NCBI GenBank assembly: GCA_001552515.1
Contig: BCRI01000003.1
Coordinates: 62,001 to 126,000 of the forward strand
Source of the DNA: Sphaerimonospora mesophila NBRC 14179 = JCM 3151
GTDB taxonomy: Bacteria > Actinomycetota > Actinomycetes > Streptosporangiales > Streptosporangiaceae
DNA length: 64,000 nt
Direction: 5' to 3'
The notes under the pieces: model-generated
Databases searched by the model: none
What the model saw: only the letters and a program-made list of their open reading frames with translations
What the model was told of the DNA's origin: nothing
Shown here: in pieces, positions 24,351 to 34,507 of the stretch
How the letters are laid out: every line of letters begins with the position of its first letter
Numbering within the stretch: the first letter of the stretch is position 1
Program-made: the position numbers and the translations under genes

Positions 24351-26725
24351 GACAGCATGCGCGCCACCACTCGCGCGGAAGCGTGCCCGTCATCCCATGG
24401 GCAGAACTTTTCGCTGAACTCCTGATATTTGGCTTTGTACGACGTGAAATCGTCGTATTTCAGGATCTGGAGGAGATCGTCGGCTGTCCTGACCATGGGG
24501 CCCGGCGCCTCGGCCTCGAAGTCGAAGTAGAAACCTCGCACCTCGTCCCGATAGCGTTCCAGGTCCGGGGTGAGGAAGGCCATAGGTCTGCCCGTACAGG
24601 CGAAATCGAACATCGCCGACGAGTAGTCGGTCACCAGCACGTCGGCTGCGGCCAGCAGATCCGCCATATCAGGAAATCTCGACACATCGAGGGCGTCGGC
24701 GGGCAGTGTGACACGGTCGGCCACCAGGTAGTGCGCCCGGACCAGCAGCATGTCGGTCGCGCCCAGCCCCCCGGTCAGCGGCCCGACCACGTCACCGAGA
24801 TCGAACCCCGGCGGCCCGGCGGCCCTGGGCTCCTTGTCGGCATGGGACACCTTGGCGGCGCCGCCCATCTCGTCGTCCCGCCAGGTCGGCGCGTAGAGGA
24901 TCACCCGCCGGTCCTCGGGAACGCCCAGGCGCTCCCTGGCCTGCCGCCGGCACTCCGGCCGGAGCAGCAGGTCGTTGCGGGGATATCCGGACTCCAGCAT
25001 CTCGCCCGTGTAACCGAAGGCCCGGCGCAGGATCGGCGTCGAGAACGGATTGGGCGCGAGCATCACATCCCATGTCGCGACGTAGCGCCCCAGGTCCTCC
25101 TCGCGCACCCGCTGGGCGTACCGCATGCCCGCGAGGTCGCGGCCCAGCCGCTTGAGCGGGGTGCCGTGCCAGGTCTGCACGAACAGCTGGCCGGGCCGCT
25201 TGACGTACCAGCCGGGTTGGGTGCGCCGGTTGGCCACGATGAAGCGGCAGGTGTGCAGGGCCTCCTCGTGCTCGCGTGAGCCGTACAGGACCGTGCGCAC
25301 CCCGGCGGGCACGGTGAACTGTCCATCGCGGGTCACCCAGATCAGCTCCATATCGGGGCGGCGCCGCGCCAGCTCCTCGGAGATCGCGCGGGGATTGCAC
25401 GAGTACTGCCCGCCGCCGTAGCTGTCGAAGAGAGCCGCGTCGACGAGCCGGGTGGTGCGCCGCCGGGCCGCCTCCCGGCGTCTGCGCGTGGCGTACGGCC
25501 CGCGTTCGTGCGGGCCGAGGCCGGGCCGTACGGCGAGGCGGAGCTCGGCGGACCGGTTGGTCCGCAGGGAGATCTCGTGGACCGCGGTGAGGTGCGGCTC
25601 CGGCAGGTCGGCGACCAGGGCGTGGTCCAGCCGCACCGGCTCCCCACCGGTCAGCACCCGCCAGACGCCGCTGCGCAGCGGCAGTCCTGGTGCGAAGCCA
25701 CCGCACGCGGGCAGCCCCCGGGTCGTCTTACCGATGATCGCCGTCCAGCGGCCGCCCTCGCGGTGGACCGGCCATGTGTGCCGCTCGTGTCCGCGCACCA
25801 ACGTGATCACGTTTTCCTCGCCGTGGGCATCGCCGTCGCCTGTTCCGGTCAGCACCAGTTCGTGGGCATCGGTCCACTGGACGCCGGTGACCCTGTCTCC
25901 CCTCGAGGCGTCGGCGTCCCCGGCGTGGTCCGCGGGGTCGGTGCGGTGCAGTGTCAGCCCACGGTCCCGGGTCAGCGCCACGGTGAAACCGTCCGCTTCG
26001 AAGATCCGCTCTCCCGCCCGGCGTGCGCCGGTCATCCGGCCCGCCCGTGTCACTCCGCGAGCCGTGACCCGGGCACGCAGCGTCCAGCGTCCCGTACGGC
26101 CACCGGCCGACACGGGCGACTCGATCTCGGCCAGAAAGCCGGAGTCGTCGTGGCTCACGGCCGACTGCCGGGAGTCGGCGGTCACGTCCGGCCTCGAGAC
26201 CCGCAGGATCGGCAGCTCGATGCGACCGTCCCCGCGCTGGAGCCATACCTCGATGCGGCTGCGGCGGCTGTCCAGGTGAGTGATGTAGGCATGGCCGGCG
26301 ACGATCAGCCTGCCATCGCGGCGCCGTACGTCGTCGACGCACGCGCGCAGCTCGAAGTCGTTGCGCGCGTCGAAGAGATCGGCGGGGATCCGGTCGTCCC
26401 CGAGGAGCGGGTAGTCGAGACACCAGCGCCGCCGCAGCAGCCCGCGCCGGACCACGCCGCGGTCGGCGATGTCCGACTCGGCGAACCGCAGCACCTGCGA
26501 CAGCTCGTCCCACATGCCGTGCGCCGCCAGATGAAGCTGGAGCCGCCCGAGTGACGGCAGTCCGCCCACCACCTCCGGATCCAGGCCGGTCAGGGCCGGC
26601 GCGAGGCCGGCGAGCCGCTCCGGCCCGGCCTCCGCGTGCTCACGGAGGGCGCCGAGACAGGCCTCGACGTGCTCCTCCGCATCCCTGGAGGAGCCGATGG
26701 CGGAGCGTCCTGGCGGCACGGTCAT
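24347..26725 (-). CDS. CDP-glycerol:glycerophosphate glycerophosphotransferase-like protein
   Basis: The 792-residue protein has a C-terminal TagF-type domain from about 410 on. It reads FDSYGGGQYSCNPRAISEEL, then LFVQTWHGTPLKRLG, YAPTWRDDE and VTDYSSAMFDFA. These match the polyol-phosphate polymerases of wall teichoic acids. The N-terminal half (about 130-400) is beta-rich and has no evident catalytic motif; it may bind the polymer. The family uses CDP-glycerol or CDP-ribitol; which one cannot be told here. Confidence 0.87.
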   Translation of the reverse strand: MTVPPGRSAIGSSRDAEEHVEACLGALREHAEAGPERLAGLAPALTGLDPEVVGGLPSLGRLQLHLAAHGMWDELSQVLRFAESDIADRGVVRRGLLRRRWCLDYPLLGDDRIPADLFDARNDFELRACVDDVRRRDGRLIVAGHAYITHLDSRRSRIEVWLQRGDGRIELPILRVSRPDVTADSRQSAVSHDDSGFLAEIESPVSAGGRTGRWTLRARVTARGVTRAGRMTGARRAGERIFEADGFTVALTRDRGLTLHRTDPADHAGDADASRGDRVTGVQWTDAHELVLTGTGDGDAHGEENVITLVRGHERHTWPVHREGGRWTAIIGKTTRGLPACGGFAPGLPLRSGVWRVLTGGEPVRLDHALVADLPEPHLTAVHEISLRTNRSAELRLAVRPGLGPHERGPYATRRRREAARRRTTRLVDAALFDSYGGGQYSCNPRAISEELARRRPDMELIWVTRDGQFTVPAGVRTVLYGSREHEEALHTCRFIVANRRTQPGWYVKRPGQLFVQTWHGTPLKRLGRDLAGMRYAQRVREEDLGRYVATWDVMLAPNPFSTPILRRAFGYTGEMLESGYPRNDLLLRPECRRQARERLGVPEDRRVILYAPTWRDDEMGGAAKVSHADKEPRAAGPPGFDLGDVVGPLTGGLGATDMLLVRAHYLVADRVTLPADALDVSRFPDMADLLAAADVLVTDYSSAMFDFACTGRPMAFLTPDLERYRDEVRGFYFDFEAEAPGPMVRTADDLLQILKYDDFTSYKAKYQEFSEKFCPWDDGHASARVVARMLS

Positions 26726-26810
26726 GTGTGACAGGATGCCTACCCGTCGTGATCAGACGCCCTGCCGATTCGGACTACATTGCCGCCGCTTGACACTTCC
26801 TTGACTCAGC

Positions 26811-26832
26811 CCGGCATCGGCCCCCATGCCGG
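26811..26832. terminator. Hairpin downstream of the fused GT2/transferase gene
   Basis: CCGGCAT (26811-26817) and ATGCCGG (26826-26832) form a perfect 7-bp stem with an 8-base loop. It lies in the 230-bp gap between two genes read on the minus strand, about 125 bases past the stop of the upstream one. There is no U-tract, so it may end or only slow transcription. Confidence 0.4.
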
Positions 26833-26955
26833 CGCACCTCGACGAGCCTGACCGAGACCGAAGCGACTCGCGCGGACGGTCCGTCTGCCCGCGATGGTCG
26901 GGCATGTGCGCGGCCAGGAAATGCCGCTGCCGGCCACCTCCACGCAATGCTCGCG

Positions 26956-29900
26956 TCAGCCGAGCAGGAGGTCGACCACGCGGCGGGACGCGGCGCCGTC
27001 GGCCAGCGGGCGGAACCTCGCCACGAACGCCTCCAGCGCGCTCGCGTACTTCTCGGCGATCTCGTCGATCTCGTGGATCGCCTCGATCACCTCGTCCGGG
27101 GTGCGCAGGACGGGTCCGGGCACCTCCGGGCGCAGATCCTCGATGCCGTTGCCGCTCGCGTTCGCCTCGACGTGGAACAGCATCGGCCGGCCCGTCACGG
27201 CGAAGTCGAACATCGCTCCGGCGTGACCGGTCACCAGGAGGTCGGCGGCCAGATAGAGCTCGTGCGGATCGGGGTGGGTCGAGACGCACAGGTCCAGCAG
27301 CAGGTGGCCGTCGCCCAGCGCGGCCCGGACACGCTCCAGATCGAGCGGCACGCCGCCCCGGTCCCCCCGTCCGTCCCGATCATGGAGGCTGCTTCGATCC
27401 GGGGGGACGTACAGAATGAGCCGGGTGTCCTCGGGCGTGCCCAACCGCCCGAACAATCGCCGTCTGGCCAACTGTCTGGCCAACTGCCTGGCGAACCGCT
27501 TCGCCTCGGCCACCGCCGCCGCTCCCCTGTCCGCGCCGGCCGCCCCCTCGGGGTCGGTCAGGACGTCGGCGCCGATCAGGACGTCGGGGCCGACCAGGAC
27601 GTCGTCGCAGGGCAGGCCGGTCTCCAGCACCTGGCCGGCGAAACCGGTGAAGCCGAAGGTCTCCCGCAGCCGGGGCGTCCACCACGGACCCGGCGACAGC
27701 ACGTGGGTCCACTGCCCGGCGCCGTGCACCGGCCGCCGGCCCTCCTCCGGTGCGGCCAGGGCGGCGGGCGGGCCATGCCAGGTCTGCACGACCGTCTGAT
27801 CCGTCCGCCGCTCGAACCAGCGCGGCAGGTCGTGATCGGTGATCACATAGCGGCAGCGGGCGAGCGCCTCGTAGTGCTCCCGCCCGCGCGACCGCACCGG
27901 CTCGACCGAGTCGGGCAGCGCCACCTGGCCGTCGCGCACCTCGCACAGGAACGACAGCTCCACCCCGCGCCGCCGCAGCTCCTCGTAGATCGCCCTGGGG
28001 CTGCCGGCGAACCGCCTCCCCCCGTGGCCGCTGAACAGCACGGCCGGCCGCAGCGGCCTGGCGCGCATCGCCGGGTACGCCTTGGTGCGCAGCTCGCGCT
28101 GGGCCTTCTTGCCGCGCTCGTTCGCCGACAGGTCGCTGCCCACGGTCAGCACGGCATGACCCTCGCCGTCGGCGGCCAGTTCGAACGTACGGCGGGCCGT
28201 CTCGTGCACCAGGGGTTCGTCGGCGTCGAGCTCGATCGGCAGGTCACGCGAGAGACCGCCGTCGCCTTCGCCGTCGCGGACCCGGATCGCCAGGCCGTAC
28301 CGACCGCGCGGCAGAGGCAGCCATCCGGCCGCCGAGTCGACCTCCTCGGGGACCAGTCGCGCCCGGAACCGGCTGCCCGCGCCTTCGATCCGCGCGAGCC
28401 GTACGTCGTCCCGATCGAGCGAGCGCACCACCAGCGCCGCGGGGCCGCACGGTACGGCGAACCCGCCCTCAATGAGCAGCTCACCCCCGGGCAGCCACTC
28501 ACTGAGGTCGGCGAACGCGGCGACGGGCTGATCCCGCAGGATCAGGCGGCCCGAGGGGTCGGGCAGCACGACGATCTCCCGCCCCGCCGTGCCGTACCGG
28601 CCGATCGAAAGATCGTCGGCGGCGGTGACCGGCGTGACGATCCCGTCCGCCGTCAGCACCTCGACGCGCCACACGGCCGGCTCCTCACCCGGCGTCTCGA
28701 CGCCGGGACGGGCGTTCCCGAGGCCACCGGCGAGGCCGCCCACGTTCCCGAGGCGACCACGGCCGATGACGTCGCGCAGGTCGACCTCGGTTTCGAAGGT
28801 GCACCCGTCGACCTCGATCGGGCAGGAGAGCGGAACGCCGCCCGGCTGCCGGGTGACCAGGAGCGAGGGCGCCGGGCCGAGACCGCGGACGGCGCGGCCG
28901 ACCAGGCGGAGCCTGCCGTCCCGGACGCTCTGGGTGACGATCCTGGCGATCTCCCGTTCGGCGCGCAGCGCGAGGTCACCGGTCTCGGTGAGCAGCGGTG
29001 CCACGTAGAGATCAGGGCCGACGCTCCGCTGCCCGACCCGGTCGGCCCAGACGGCACGAGGGTCGGCCAGCCGCACGCGCCGCAGCGGCAGACCCCGGTG
29101 GATCATCCGCAACTCGACGTGCCACAGCCCGGGTCGTCGGCCCAGCGCTCCCGGGTCGATCACCAGCCGGAAGCCGCCCCAGTCGCGCCGAGAGCCGGAT
29201 TTGGCCGAGACGCGGGTGCGGACGACCGTGGCCGGGACGCGGATCCGCCGCCTGGTCCGCTCGTGCACGAGCGACGCGAAGATCTGCTGGTGATAGCGCC
29301 TGACCGGCCGGGGACAGTCGGGAGCGGCCCGGCCTTCGACGACCAGCCTGCCGTCCTGCCATCTGATCGCGTCGACGCGGGTGCGCGGGGCGAGTTCGTC
29401 GCGCACCCGCGAGACCGCGGCGGGCACCTTCGGCTCGCGTTCGCGCAGCAGCGGGATGTCGAGGTGGTACGCCCACATGCGGCGGGTGAACCGCTCGTCC
29501 GGCGGCACCCGCCGGTCCCATGCCAGGACGTCGAGCAGGTCGGCCAGCCGCCGCTGCCTGATCAGGTGCCATTGCAGCCGGCGCAGCGCGGGCAGCCCGT
29601 CGAGCACGGGCGCTGCCACGTCGTCGAGGTAGTCGTTGGCGAGTTCGAGGAACCGGTCGTGGAAGGCCCCGCCGGCCTGGTCCAGCACGTCCACGAAGTT
29701 CGTCAGGTCGGTCTCGAGGACCGTCCGATCCCAGGCGTGGATCTGCGCCCGCATGCCGTGCTCGCTCAGGAACGTACGGACCGTGCGCACCGCGGCGAAC
29801 CGGTCCTCCAGATGACCGAGCCGGGTCTTGTCCTGGGTGATCGACCGGCTCCCGCCGTCGCGCACCCGCCACAGATAGACGGGCGCCGGCATCACGTCGA

Positions 29901-30486
29901 CGCTTCTGGCGAGGAAGTGGCCGCGCAGCGCCACCGCGATGTCCTCGTACAGCACGCCCTCGGGAAAGCCGAATCCGCCCGCCTCCCAGAACGTCCTGCG
30001 CCACAGTTTGTTGGTCACCAGCCGGTCGCGCAGGAGCGCGTTCTCCCTGGTGACATGCGTGGCCGTGGCCGGCCGGGCGAACACCGCCCGGTGCAGCGCC
30101 GACGGCCGGGCCCGCCGCCCGTCGAAGCGCAGCACGTTGCCGGTGGCCAGGTCGGAGCCGGTGTCCGACAGGGCGGCGAGGAGATATTCGAGCGCGTGAA
30201 CCGGCAGCAGGTCGTCGCTGTCGAGGAACGCCAGGAACTCGCCGGTGGCGTGCCGCACACCCGTGTTGCGCGCCGCCCCCAGCCCGGCGTTCTCCTGGCT
30301 GATCAGCCGGAACCGCGGGTCACGCTCGGCGAAGGCGGCGGCGATCAGCGCGCTGGAGTCACGCGACCCGTCGTCGACCATGACGGCCTCGAGGTCCCGC
30401 CAGGTCTGGGCGGCCACCGACTCCAGGCAGGCGGCGAGGTAGGGCTCCACCTCGTAGATCGGGATGATGACGCTGAGACGAGGCAC
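26956..30486 (-). CDS. Fused family 2 glycosyltransferase and CDP-glycerol-type glycerophosphotransferase
   Basis: The 1176-residue protein begins with a GT2 domain (LSVIIPIYEVEPYL, VMVDDGSRDSS, FLAFLDSDDLLP; about 1-230). A long middle part of beta-rich modules follows. It ends in a TagF-type domain (VLFSGHGGRRFAGSPRAIYE, TVVQTWHGPPAAL, VTGHAGAMFDFAVTGRP). One chain can thus add both a sugar and a polyol phosphate, which suggests a repeating unit containing both. In the last motif GHAGA replaces the DYSSA of the neighbouring paralogue. The stretch ARQLARQLARRR is a small internal duplication. AAGGAC precedes the GTG. Confidence 0.88.
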   Translation of the reverse strand: MPRLSVIIPIYEVEPYLAACLESVAAQTWRDLEAVMVDDGSRDSSALIAAAFAERDPRFRLISQENAGLGAARNTGVRHATGEFLAFLDSDDLLPVHALEYLLAALSDTGSDLATGNVLRFDGRRARPSALHRAVFARPATATHVTRENALLRDRLVTNKLWRRTFWEAGGFGFPEGVLYEDIAVALRGHFLARSVDVMPAPVYLWRVRDGGSRSITQDKTRLGHLEDRFAAVRTVRTFLSEHGMRAQIHAWDRTVLETDLTNFVDVLDQAGGAFHDRFLELANDYLDDVAAPVLDGLPALRRLQWHLIRQRRLADLLDVLAWDRRVPPDERFTRRMWAYHLDIPLLREREPKVPAAVSRVRDELAPRTRVDAIRWQDGRLVVEGRAAPDCPRPVRRYHQQIFASLVHERTRRRIRVPATVVRTRVSAKSGSRRDWGGFRLVIDPGALGRRPGLWHVELRMIHRGLPLRRVRLADPRAVWADRVGQRSVGPDLYVAPLLTETGDLALRAEREIARIVTQSVRDGRLRLVGRAVRGLGPAPSLLVTRQPGGVPLSCPIEVDGCTFETEVDLRDVIGRGRLGNVGGLAGGLGNARPGVETPGEEPAVWRVEVLTADGIVTPVTAADDLSIGRYGTAGREIVVLPDPSGRLILRDQPVAAFADLSEWLPGGELLIEGGFAVPCGPAALVVRSLDRDDVRLARIEGAGSRFRARLVPEEVDSAAGWLPLPRGRYGLAIRVRDGEGDGGLSRDLPIELDADEPLVHETARRTFELAADGEGHAVLTVGSDLSANERGKKAQRELRTKAYPAMRARPLRPAVLFSGHGGRRFAGSPRAIYEELRRRGVELSFLCEVRDGQVALPDSVEPVRSRGREHYEALARCRYVITDHDLPRWFERRTDQTVVQTWHGPPAALAAPEEGRRPVHGAGQWTHVLSPGPWWTPRLRETFGFTGFAGQVLETGLPCDDVLVGPDVLIGADVLTDPEGAAGADRGAAAVAEAKRFARQLARQLARRRLFGRLGTPEDTRLILYVPPDRSSLHDRDGRGDRGGVPLDLERVRAALGDGHLLLDLCVSTHPDPHELYLAADLLVTGHAGAMFDFAVTGRPMLFHVEANASGNGIEDLRPEVPGPVLRTPDEVIEAIHEIDEIAEKYASALEAFVARFRPLADGAASRRVVDLLLG

Positions 30487-30547
30487 AGACGGGTCCTTCC
30501 AACTCGGCGGAACTTCCGCGGCGACCGTTACGGGCTTTCTCGCCCAC

Positions 30548-32278
30548 TCACCCCGGGTTGACCATGGCGCGCAGCCGGCGCCGCAGCAGTCGTGCCGTAC
30601 GGCTCAGCCTGGCGACCCCGCACAGCCTGGCGATCCTGCGCAGCCTGGCGGCACCGCGGGACGGATGCTTCCCGGGCTGCCGCCGTACCTTGCGCGGCGC
30701 CTGTCCCGCCGTGGCGGCGGCCTCGGCGCTGACGAGACCCCAGGTGTCTCCGGCGACCCAGACCGTGCCGAACATCTCGTGCACGAGATCGTCCAGGTCG
30801 GCGGGATCGCCGGCGGCGGATCCGCGGGCGCACCAGCGGGCGCGGTTCAGCGCCGCCGTGCGCTCCAGCCGGGCGTGCACGATCTCGGCGCGCGGGTCCG
30901 GCCCGGTCAGCCCCGAGTGCCCGGTCGGTCCCGAGTGCCCGCTCGCCCCCCGTGGCCCGGTCGGTCCCGGCGGCTCGCGCTCCTCGAGCGCGACGGAGAC
31001 GACGCCGAGGCAGTGCTGGTCGGCGAACTTGACGAGAGAGCCCAGCGTGCCCCGGGAGGGCACCCATCCCGGCGGACAGTGGAGCCGGAAGGGCACGGGC
31101 GCGCAGTCTTCCGGCAGGCTCTCGCAGTAGGCGACCCGGGTCTCCCCCTCGTAGCACCCGCGGACGAGCCGCAGGTCGAGCCACGGGTCGTCGAGCGGAC
31201 TACGACGGCCGTCGTCGAGACGCCCCCACGGGCCGATGATCTTAACGGCGACGTCGGGCAGCTTGCCGGCGAGCAGACCGTCGACCGTGGCGCGTACCTC
31301 TTCGAACGAGGCGTCTCCCACCCGCACGACGGCCTCGACGTACGGCACGAGGTAACGCCGGTGGGGATGCCCGCGCAGCCAGCGGAAGGCGGGCACCCGC
31401 TCGGCCAGGTAGGGCCAGTTGTGCCGCTTCACCTCCTGCTCGCGCCGCATCACGGTGGAGTCGCCGATGTGACGACCGCGAGCGGCGCGGTCGGCGACGA
31501 AGACGGCGCCGGCCTGGGCCAGCCGATAGCCCAGCTCGGTGTCCTCGCCGAGCACCAGCGTGCGATCCATCCCGCCCGCCGCCCGCAGCAGCTCGGCCCG
31601 GATGGAGACCGTGGCGCCGACCGTGACGGAGAAGGCCTGCAGGTCCGCCTCTTTCAGGTCAGCGGTCTCGTCCCAGCGCCGCTGCGTCCACTGCGGCGTG
31701 CCGTCGCCGAAGAGCCGATCCAGCGTGCCGGCCTCGATCGCCGCCAGCACCTCGCCGGCGGGCACCTGGTCGAGCCCCGGTACGAACCGCAGATGTCCGA
31801 GCACGACCAGGTAGTCGGCGAGGTGGTGCCAGCGCATCTGCGCCTCTATGTGCTCGGGGGACAGCACGAGGTCGGCGTCGAGGAAGTGGATGACGTCGCC
31901 GTCGGCCGCCTCGGCTCCCGCTGCGCAGGCGCTCGGCTTGCCCCAGACGCCGGGGCCCGGGCGGATCACCCGGGTCCGCTGCGGCACGAGATCGGGCAGG
32001 GAACCCATGGGCTCCTCGCCGTCGTCCACGACGACGACCTCGATCAGGTGGCCGGGGTAGGTCTGCCGGGCCAGGGCGGCCAGCGTCAACGGCAGCGTAC
32101 GCTCCGCCCGATAGGCGGGGATCACCACGCTCACCGACAGTTCCGGGGTCCACTCGCCCAGCGCGGGTGGCGCGCCGAGCACACCGTAGTCGTTGCGTGG
32201 AATCCGCGGCGTGGCAGGAGCCGGAGGGACCTGGGAGATCCACGACATGTGGGGCGTCGGCGTCCATGACATGGTCAT
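30548..32278 (-). CDS. Family 2 glycosyltransferase
   Basis: The 576-residue protein has a GT2 GT-A domain (SVSVVIPAYRAERTLPLTLA, VVVVDDGEEPMG, IHFLDADLVLSPEH with the metal-binding DxD, and GEDTELGYRLAQ as the acceptor-side acidic motif). A C-terminal extension contains a Gly/Pro/Ser collagen-like run (about residues 430-455) and a very basic tail. It starts 5 bases after the stop of the next GT2 gene and is probably coupled to it. Confidence 0.87.
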   Translation of the reverse strand: MTMSWTPTPHMSWISQVPPAPATPRIPRNDYGVLGAPPALGEWTPELSVSVVIPAYRAERTLPLTLAALARQTYPGHLIEVVVVDDGEEPMGSLPDLVPQRTRVIRPGPGVWGKPSACAAGAEAADGDVIHFLDADLVLSPEHIEAQMRWHHLADYLVVLGHLRFVPGLDQVPAGEVLAAIEAGTLDRLFGDGTPQWTQRRWDETADLKEADLQAFSVTVGATVSIRAELLRAAGGMDRTLVLGEDTELGYRLAQAGAVFVADRAARGRHIGDSTVMRREQEVKRHNWPYLAERVPAFRWLRGHPHRRYLVPYVEAVVRVGDASFEEVRATVDGLLAGKLPDVAVKIIGPWGRLDDGRRSPLDDPWLDLRLVRGCYEGETRVAYCESLPEDCAPVPFRLHCPPGWVPSRGTLGSLVKFADQHCLGVVSVALEEREPPGPTGPRGASGHSGPTGHSGLTGPDPRAEIVHARLERTAALNRARWCARGSAAGDPADLDDLVHEMFGTVWVAGDTWGLVSAEAAATAGQAPRKVRRQPGKHPSRGAARLRRIARLCGVARLSRTARLLRRRLRAMVNPG

Positions 32279-32283
32279 TCAGT

Positions 32284-34323
32284 TCATCTCCGCACCATCA
32301 GCTCGTTGAAGACCAGGCCGCGCCACTGCTCCCGATAGGAGCCGAGGAAAGACGGCAGCGGCTGCTGCCAGGTGTGCCCCCGTGCGGCACGGCGGCGCAG
32401 GACGTAGTTGAATCCGTGCGTGCGGTAGATCCGCCCGCCCGCCGCCTGCACTGCCTCCAGTAACTGACCGTCCACCGTGCGCGGCAGCGGCCGGAAACCG
32501 CCCACCGCCTCGAACGCGGCCCGCGCGATCAGCATGGTCCCCCCGGCGACCTGCGGGACGAACCTCTCGGTCCCGATGGGACGTCTGATCGTCACGTCGA
32601 TCGGCTCCAGGTAGACGAACTCGGCCGCCGCGCCGACGAGGTCGGCGCCGGAGTAGAGCTGCGCGAGCAGCAGGTCGGCGAGATGGTCGGGGCCATACCA
32701 GTCGTCGTCGTCCACCTTCGCCAGGAACGATCCGGACGCGACCGCCGCCATCCGGTTCAGCACCTCGCCGAACGGACGGGCGGACGGAGCCGTGACGACG
32801 GTGACGGGGAACGGCCCGCCGTCGACCTTCGTCTCCCGCACCGCCGCGCTTTCGAGCCGGTCACCGTGCAGGCCGACGATCAGCTCGGCCCGCACTCCGC
32901 GCTGCCGCCTCAACTGCTCCAGGGCGAACGGAAGCATCTCCGGGCGGCGCGTGCACAGCAGGATCGAGACCGACGGCTCGGGCGGCACGGGCAGTCCGGC
33001 GGACGAGGCGATGCCGCGCCAGCGTGCCGCCGCCCCGTGGACGCGCAGCGCCCGGCGGCGCAGCATGATGCTGATCTCCTCGCGGTGGAGGTCGGAGTCG
33101 AGCCTGCCCGGTTCGACCGCCACCAGCGCGGTGGCGAGCTCGGGCCCGAGGGCGGCGTCGCGCGCGGGGTCGGCTTCGGCGACGACCGGGATCCCGGCCG
33201 CGGCCAGGGCCGCGACGATCCCCGCCGCGATCATGGGCCTTCCCTCCAGCGCGGGCACGACCACGCCGCGCACGTCGCGCAGTCGGGCGATGTCGGCGTC
33301 GGTGAGGTCGCCGTTTCGCGGGAGCCGTACGAGCACGTCGGGGCCGCAGGTCACGGCGAGGCCCGGACCATGCTCGACGAGCGCGGCCAGCGGCATCGAC
33401 GGGTTCGGCCGGAACCCGATGGGGTTGATCACGGCCTCGTCCACCGGGGGCAGCAGGTCGGGATGCGGGTCCGGATGCCGGGCGCCGACGGGACGCCGGG
33501 TCACGAGCGGGACGGGGTCGCGCCGCTGCCCCGCATCCCAGGGCCCCCCGTTTCCCGGCACCGCATGCCAGGACCCTGCGTTCCGACCCCCGTCGTTCCA
33601 GGGCATCGCGCCGTCTTCTGCGACGCGCAGCAGGAGATCGCATCCGGGGGCGTCGCGCCGTTCCGTGACCGGGCCTCCCGGCTGCGACGGCGTCGCGTTG
33701 GGATCGCCGGGCCGCCACCGGGCGGCGTCCGCGCCGGATAGACCGATCACCGGCTGGGTCAGGTGACGGCGTGCCCCGAAGAGCCCGTGCGCGACGTGGG
33801 CGAGCACCTCGCCCGCTGCCACCGGCTCGGCGAACCTGGCGTCGATCTGCCAGCCCCGCGATCTGCGTCTGATCCGCAGATCCACCAGGTGCCGCCAGGC
33901 CGTGCCGTCGCCCGCCGTCGGCAGTGGCTGGACCGCCCACGGCGGGACCTCCGCCACCGCGATCCGCACGCGCGTGGCCGACGGCAGCAGGTCGCGCATC
34001 GGTACGGCCCTGCGCACGTCGGCCGGGGACCGCGCCGCGATGACGACCGAGTCGTACGGCTCGGCCTCCGCGGAGGCGTCGACCACGCCGGTCTCGGCCA
34101 GGCGGATCCACGGGCCGGGGAAACCCTCGGTGAGGCGGTCGAGCAGCTCGGGGCAGGACTCGAACCCCAGACAGGCCCCCCACGTCCGCACGGCCGGTGC
34201 CCTGCCCCGCGTCTTGCGCGGTGTCGTGCCCCGTGCCCTGCCTCGGGCGGCGGCCCGCGTGGTGATCCTCGTGGTGATCCGGGCGGCGGCCCGGATGGTG
34301 GCCTGGGTGGCGGCTCGGGTCAC
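32284..34323 (-). CDS. Large glycosyltransferase with C-terminal GT2 domain
   Basis: The 679-residue protein has a GT2 domain in its last 240 residues (SVSILLCTRRPEMLPFALEQ, LAKVDDDDWYGPDHLADL with the DDD metal motif). Upstream of it is an unrecognised region of about 430 residues, and the N-terminus is an Arg/Ala/Thr-rich low-complexity segment. The GTG at 34323 is chosen because GAGGAGGG stands right before it. It is the first gene of the five-gene minus-strand glycopolymer run and is divergent from a polysaccharide deacetylase. Confidence 0.85.
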   Translation of the reverse strand: MTRAATQATIRAAARITTRITTRAAARGRARGTTPRKTRGRAPAVRTWGACLGFESCPELLDRLTEGFPGPWIRLAETGVVDASAEAEPYDSVVIAARSPADVRRAVPMRDLLPSATRVRIAVAEVPPWAVQPLPTAGDGTAWRHLVDLRIRRRSRGWQIDARFAEPVAAGEVLAHVAHGLFGARRHLTQPVIGLSGADAARWRPGDPNATPSQPGGPVTERRDAPGCDLLLRVAEDGAMPWNDGGRNAGSWHAVPGNGGPWDAGQRRDPVPLVTRRPVGARHPDPHPDLLPPVDEAVINPIGFRPNPSMPLAALVEHGPGLAVTCGPDVLVRLPRNGDLTDADIARLRDVRGVVVPALEGRPMIAAGIVAALAAAGIPVVAEADPARDAALGPELATALVAVEPGRLDSDLHREEISIMLRRRALRVHGAAARWRGIASSAGLPVPPEPSVSILLCTRRPEMLPFALEQLRRQRGVRAELIVGLHGDRLESAAVRETKVDGGPFPVTVVTAPSARPFGEVLNRMAAVASGSFLAKVDDDDWYGPDHLADLLLAQLYSGADLVGAAAEFVYLEPIDVTIRRPIGTERFVPQVAGGTMLIARAAFEAVGGFRPLPRTVDGQLLEAVQAAGGRIYRTHGFNYVLRRRAARGHTWQQPLPSFLGSYREQWRGLVFNELMVRR

Positions 34324-34507
34324 CCGCCCTCCTCTGGTCCTCGGCCGGTGGCCCCGGCGGTCCCGCATCACATCGACCGGGACAGCATCGCGAAAGGCAC
34401 GGCTGAAGTGGCCGTCATACACCCGTTCTTGGCTGAAGGTTTACGGGGGTTCCCAGGCGAACACGTTACGATGCCGATCCAAAGATCCCCCGAGGAGCAT
34501 CCCCACC

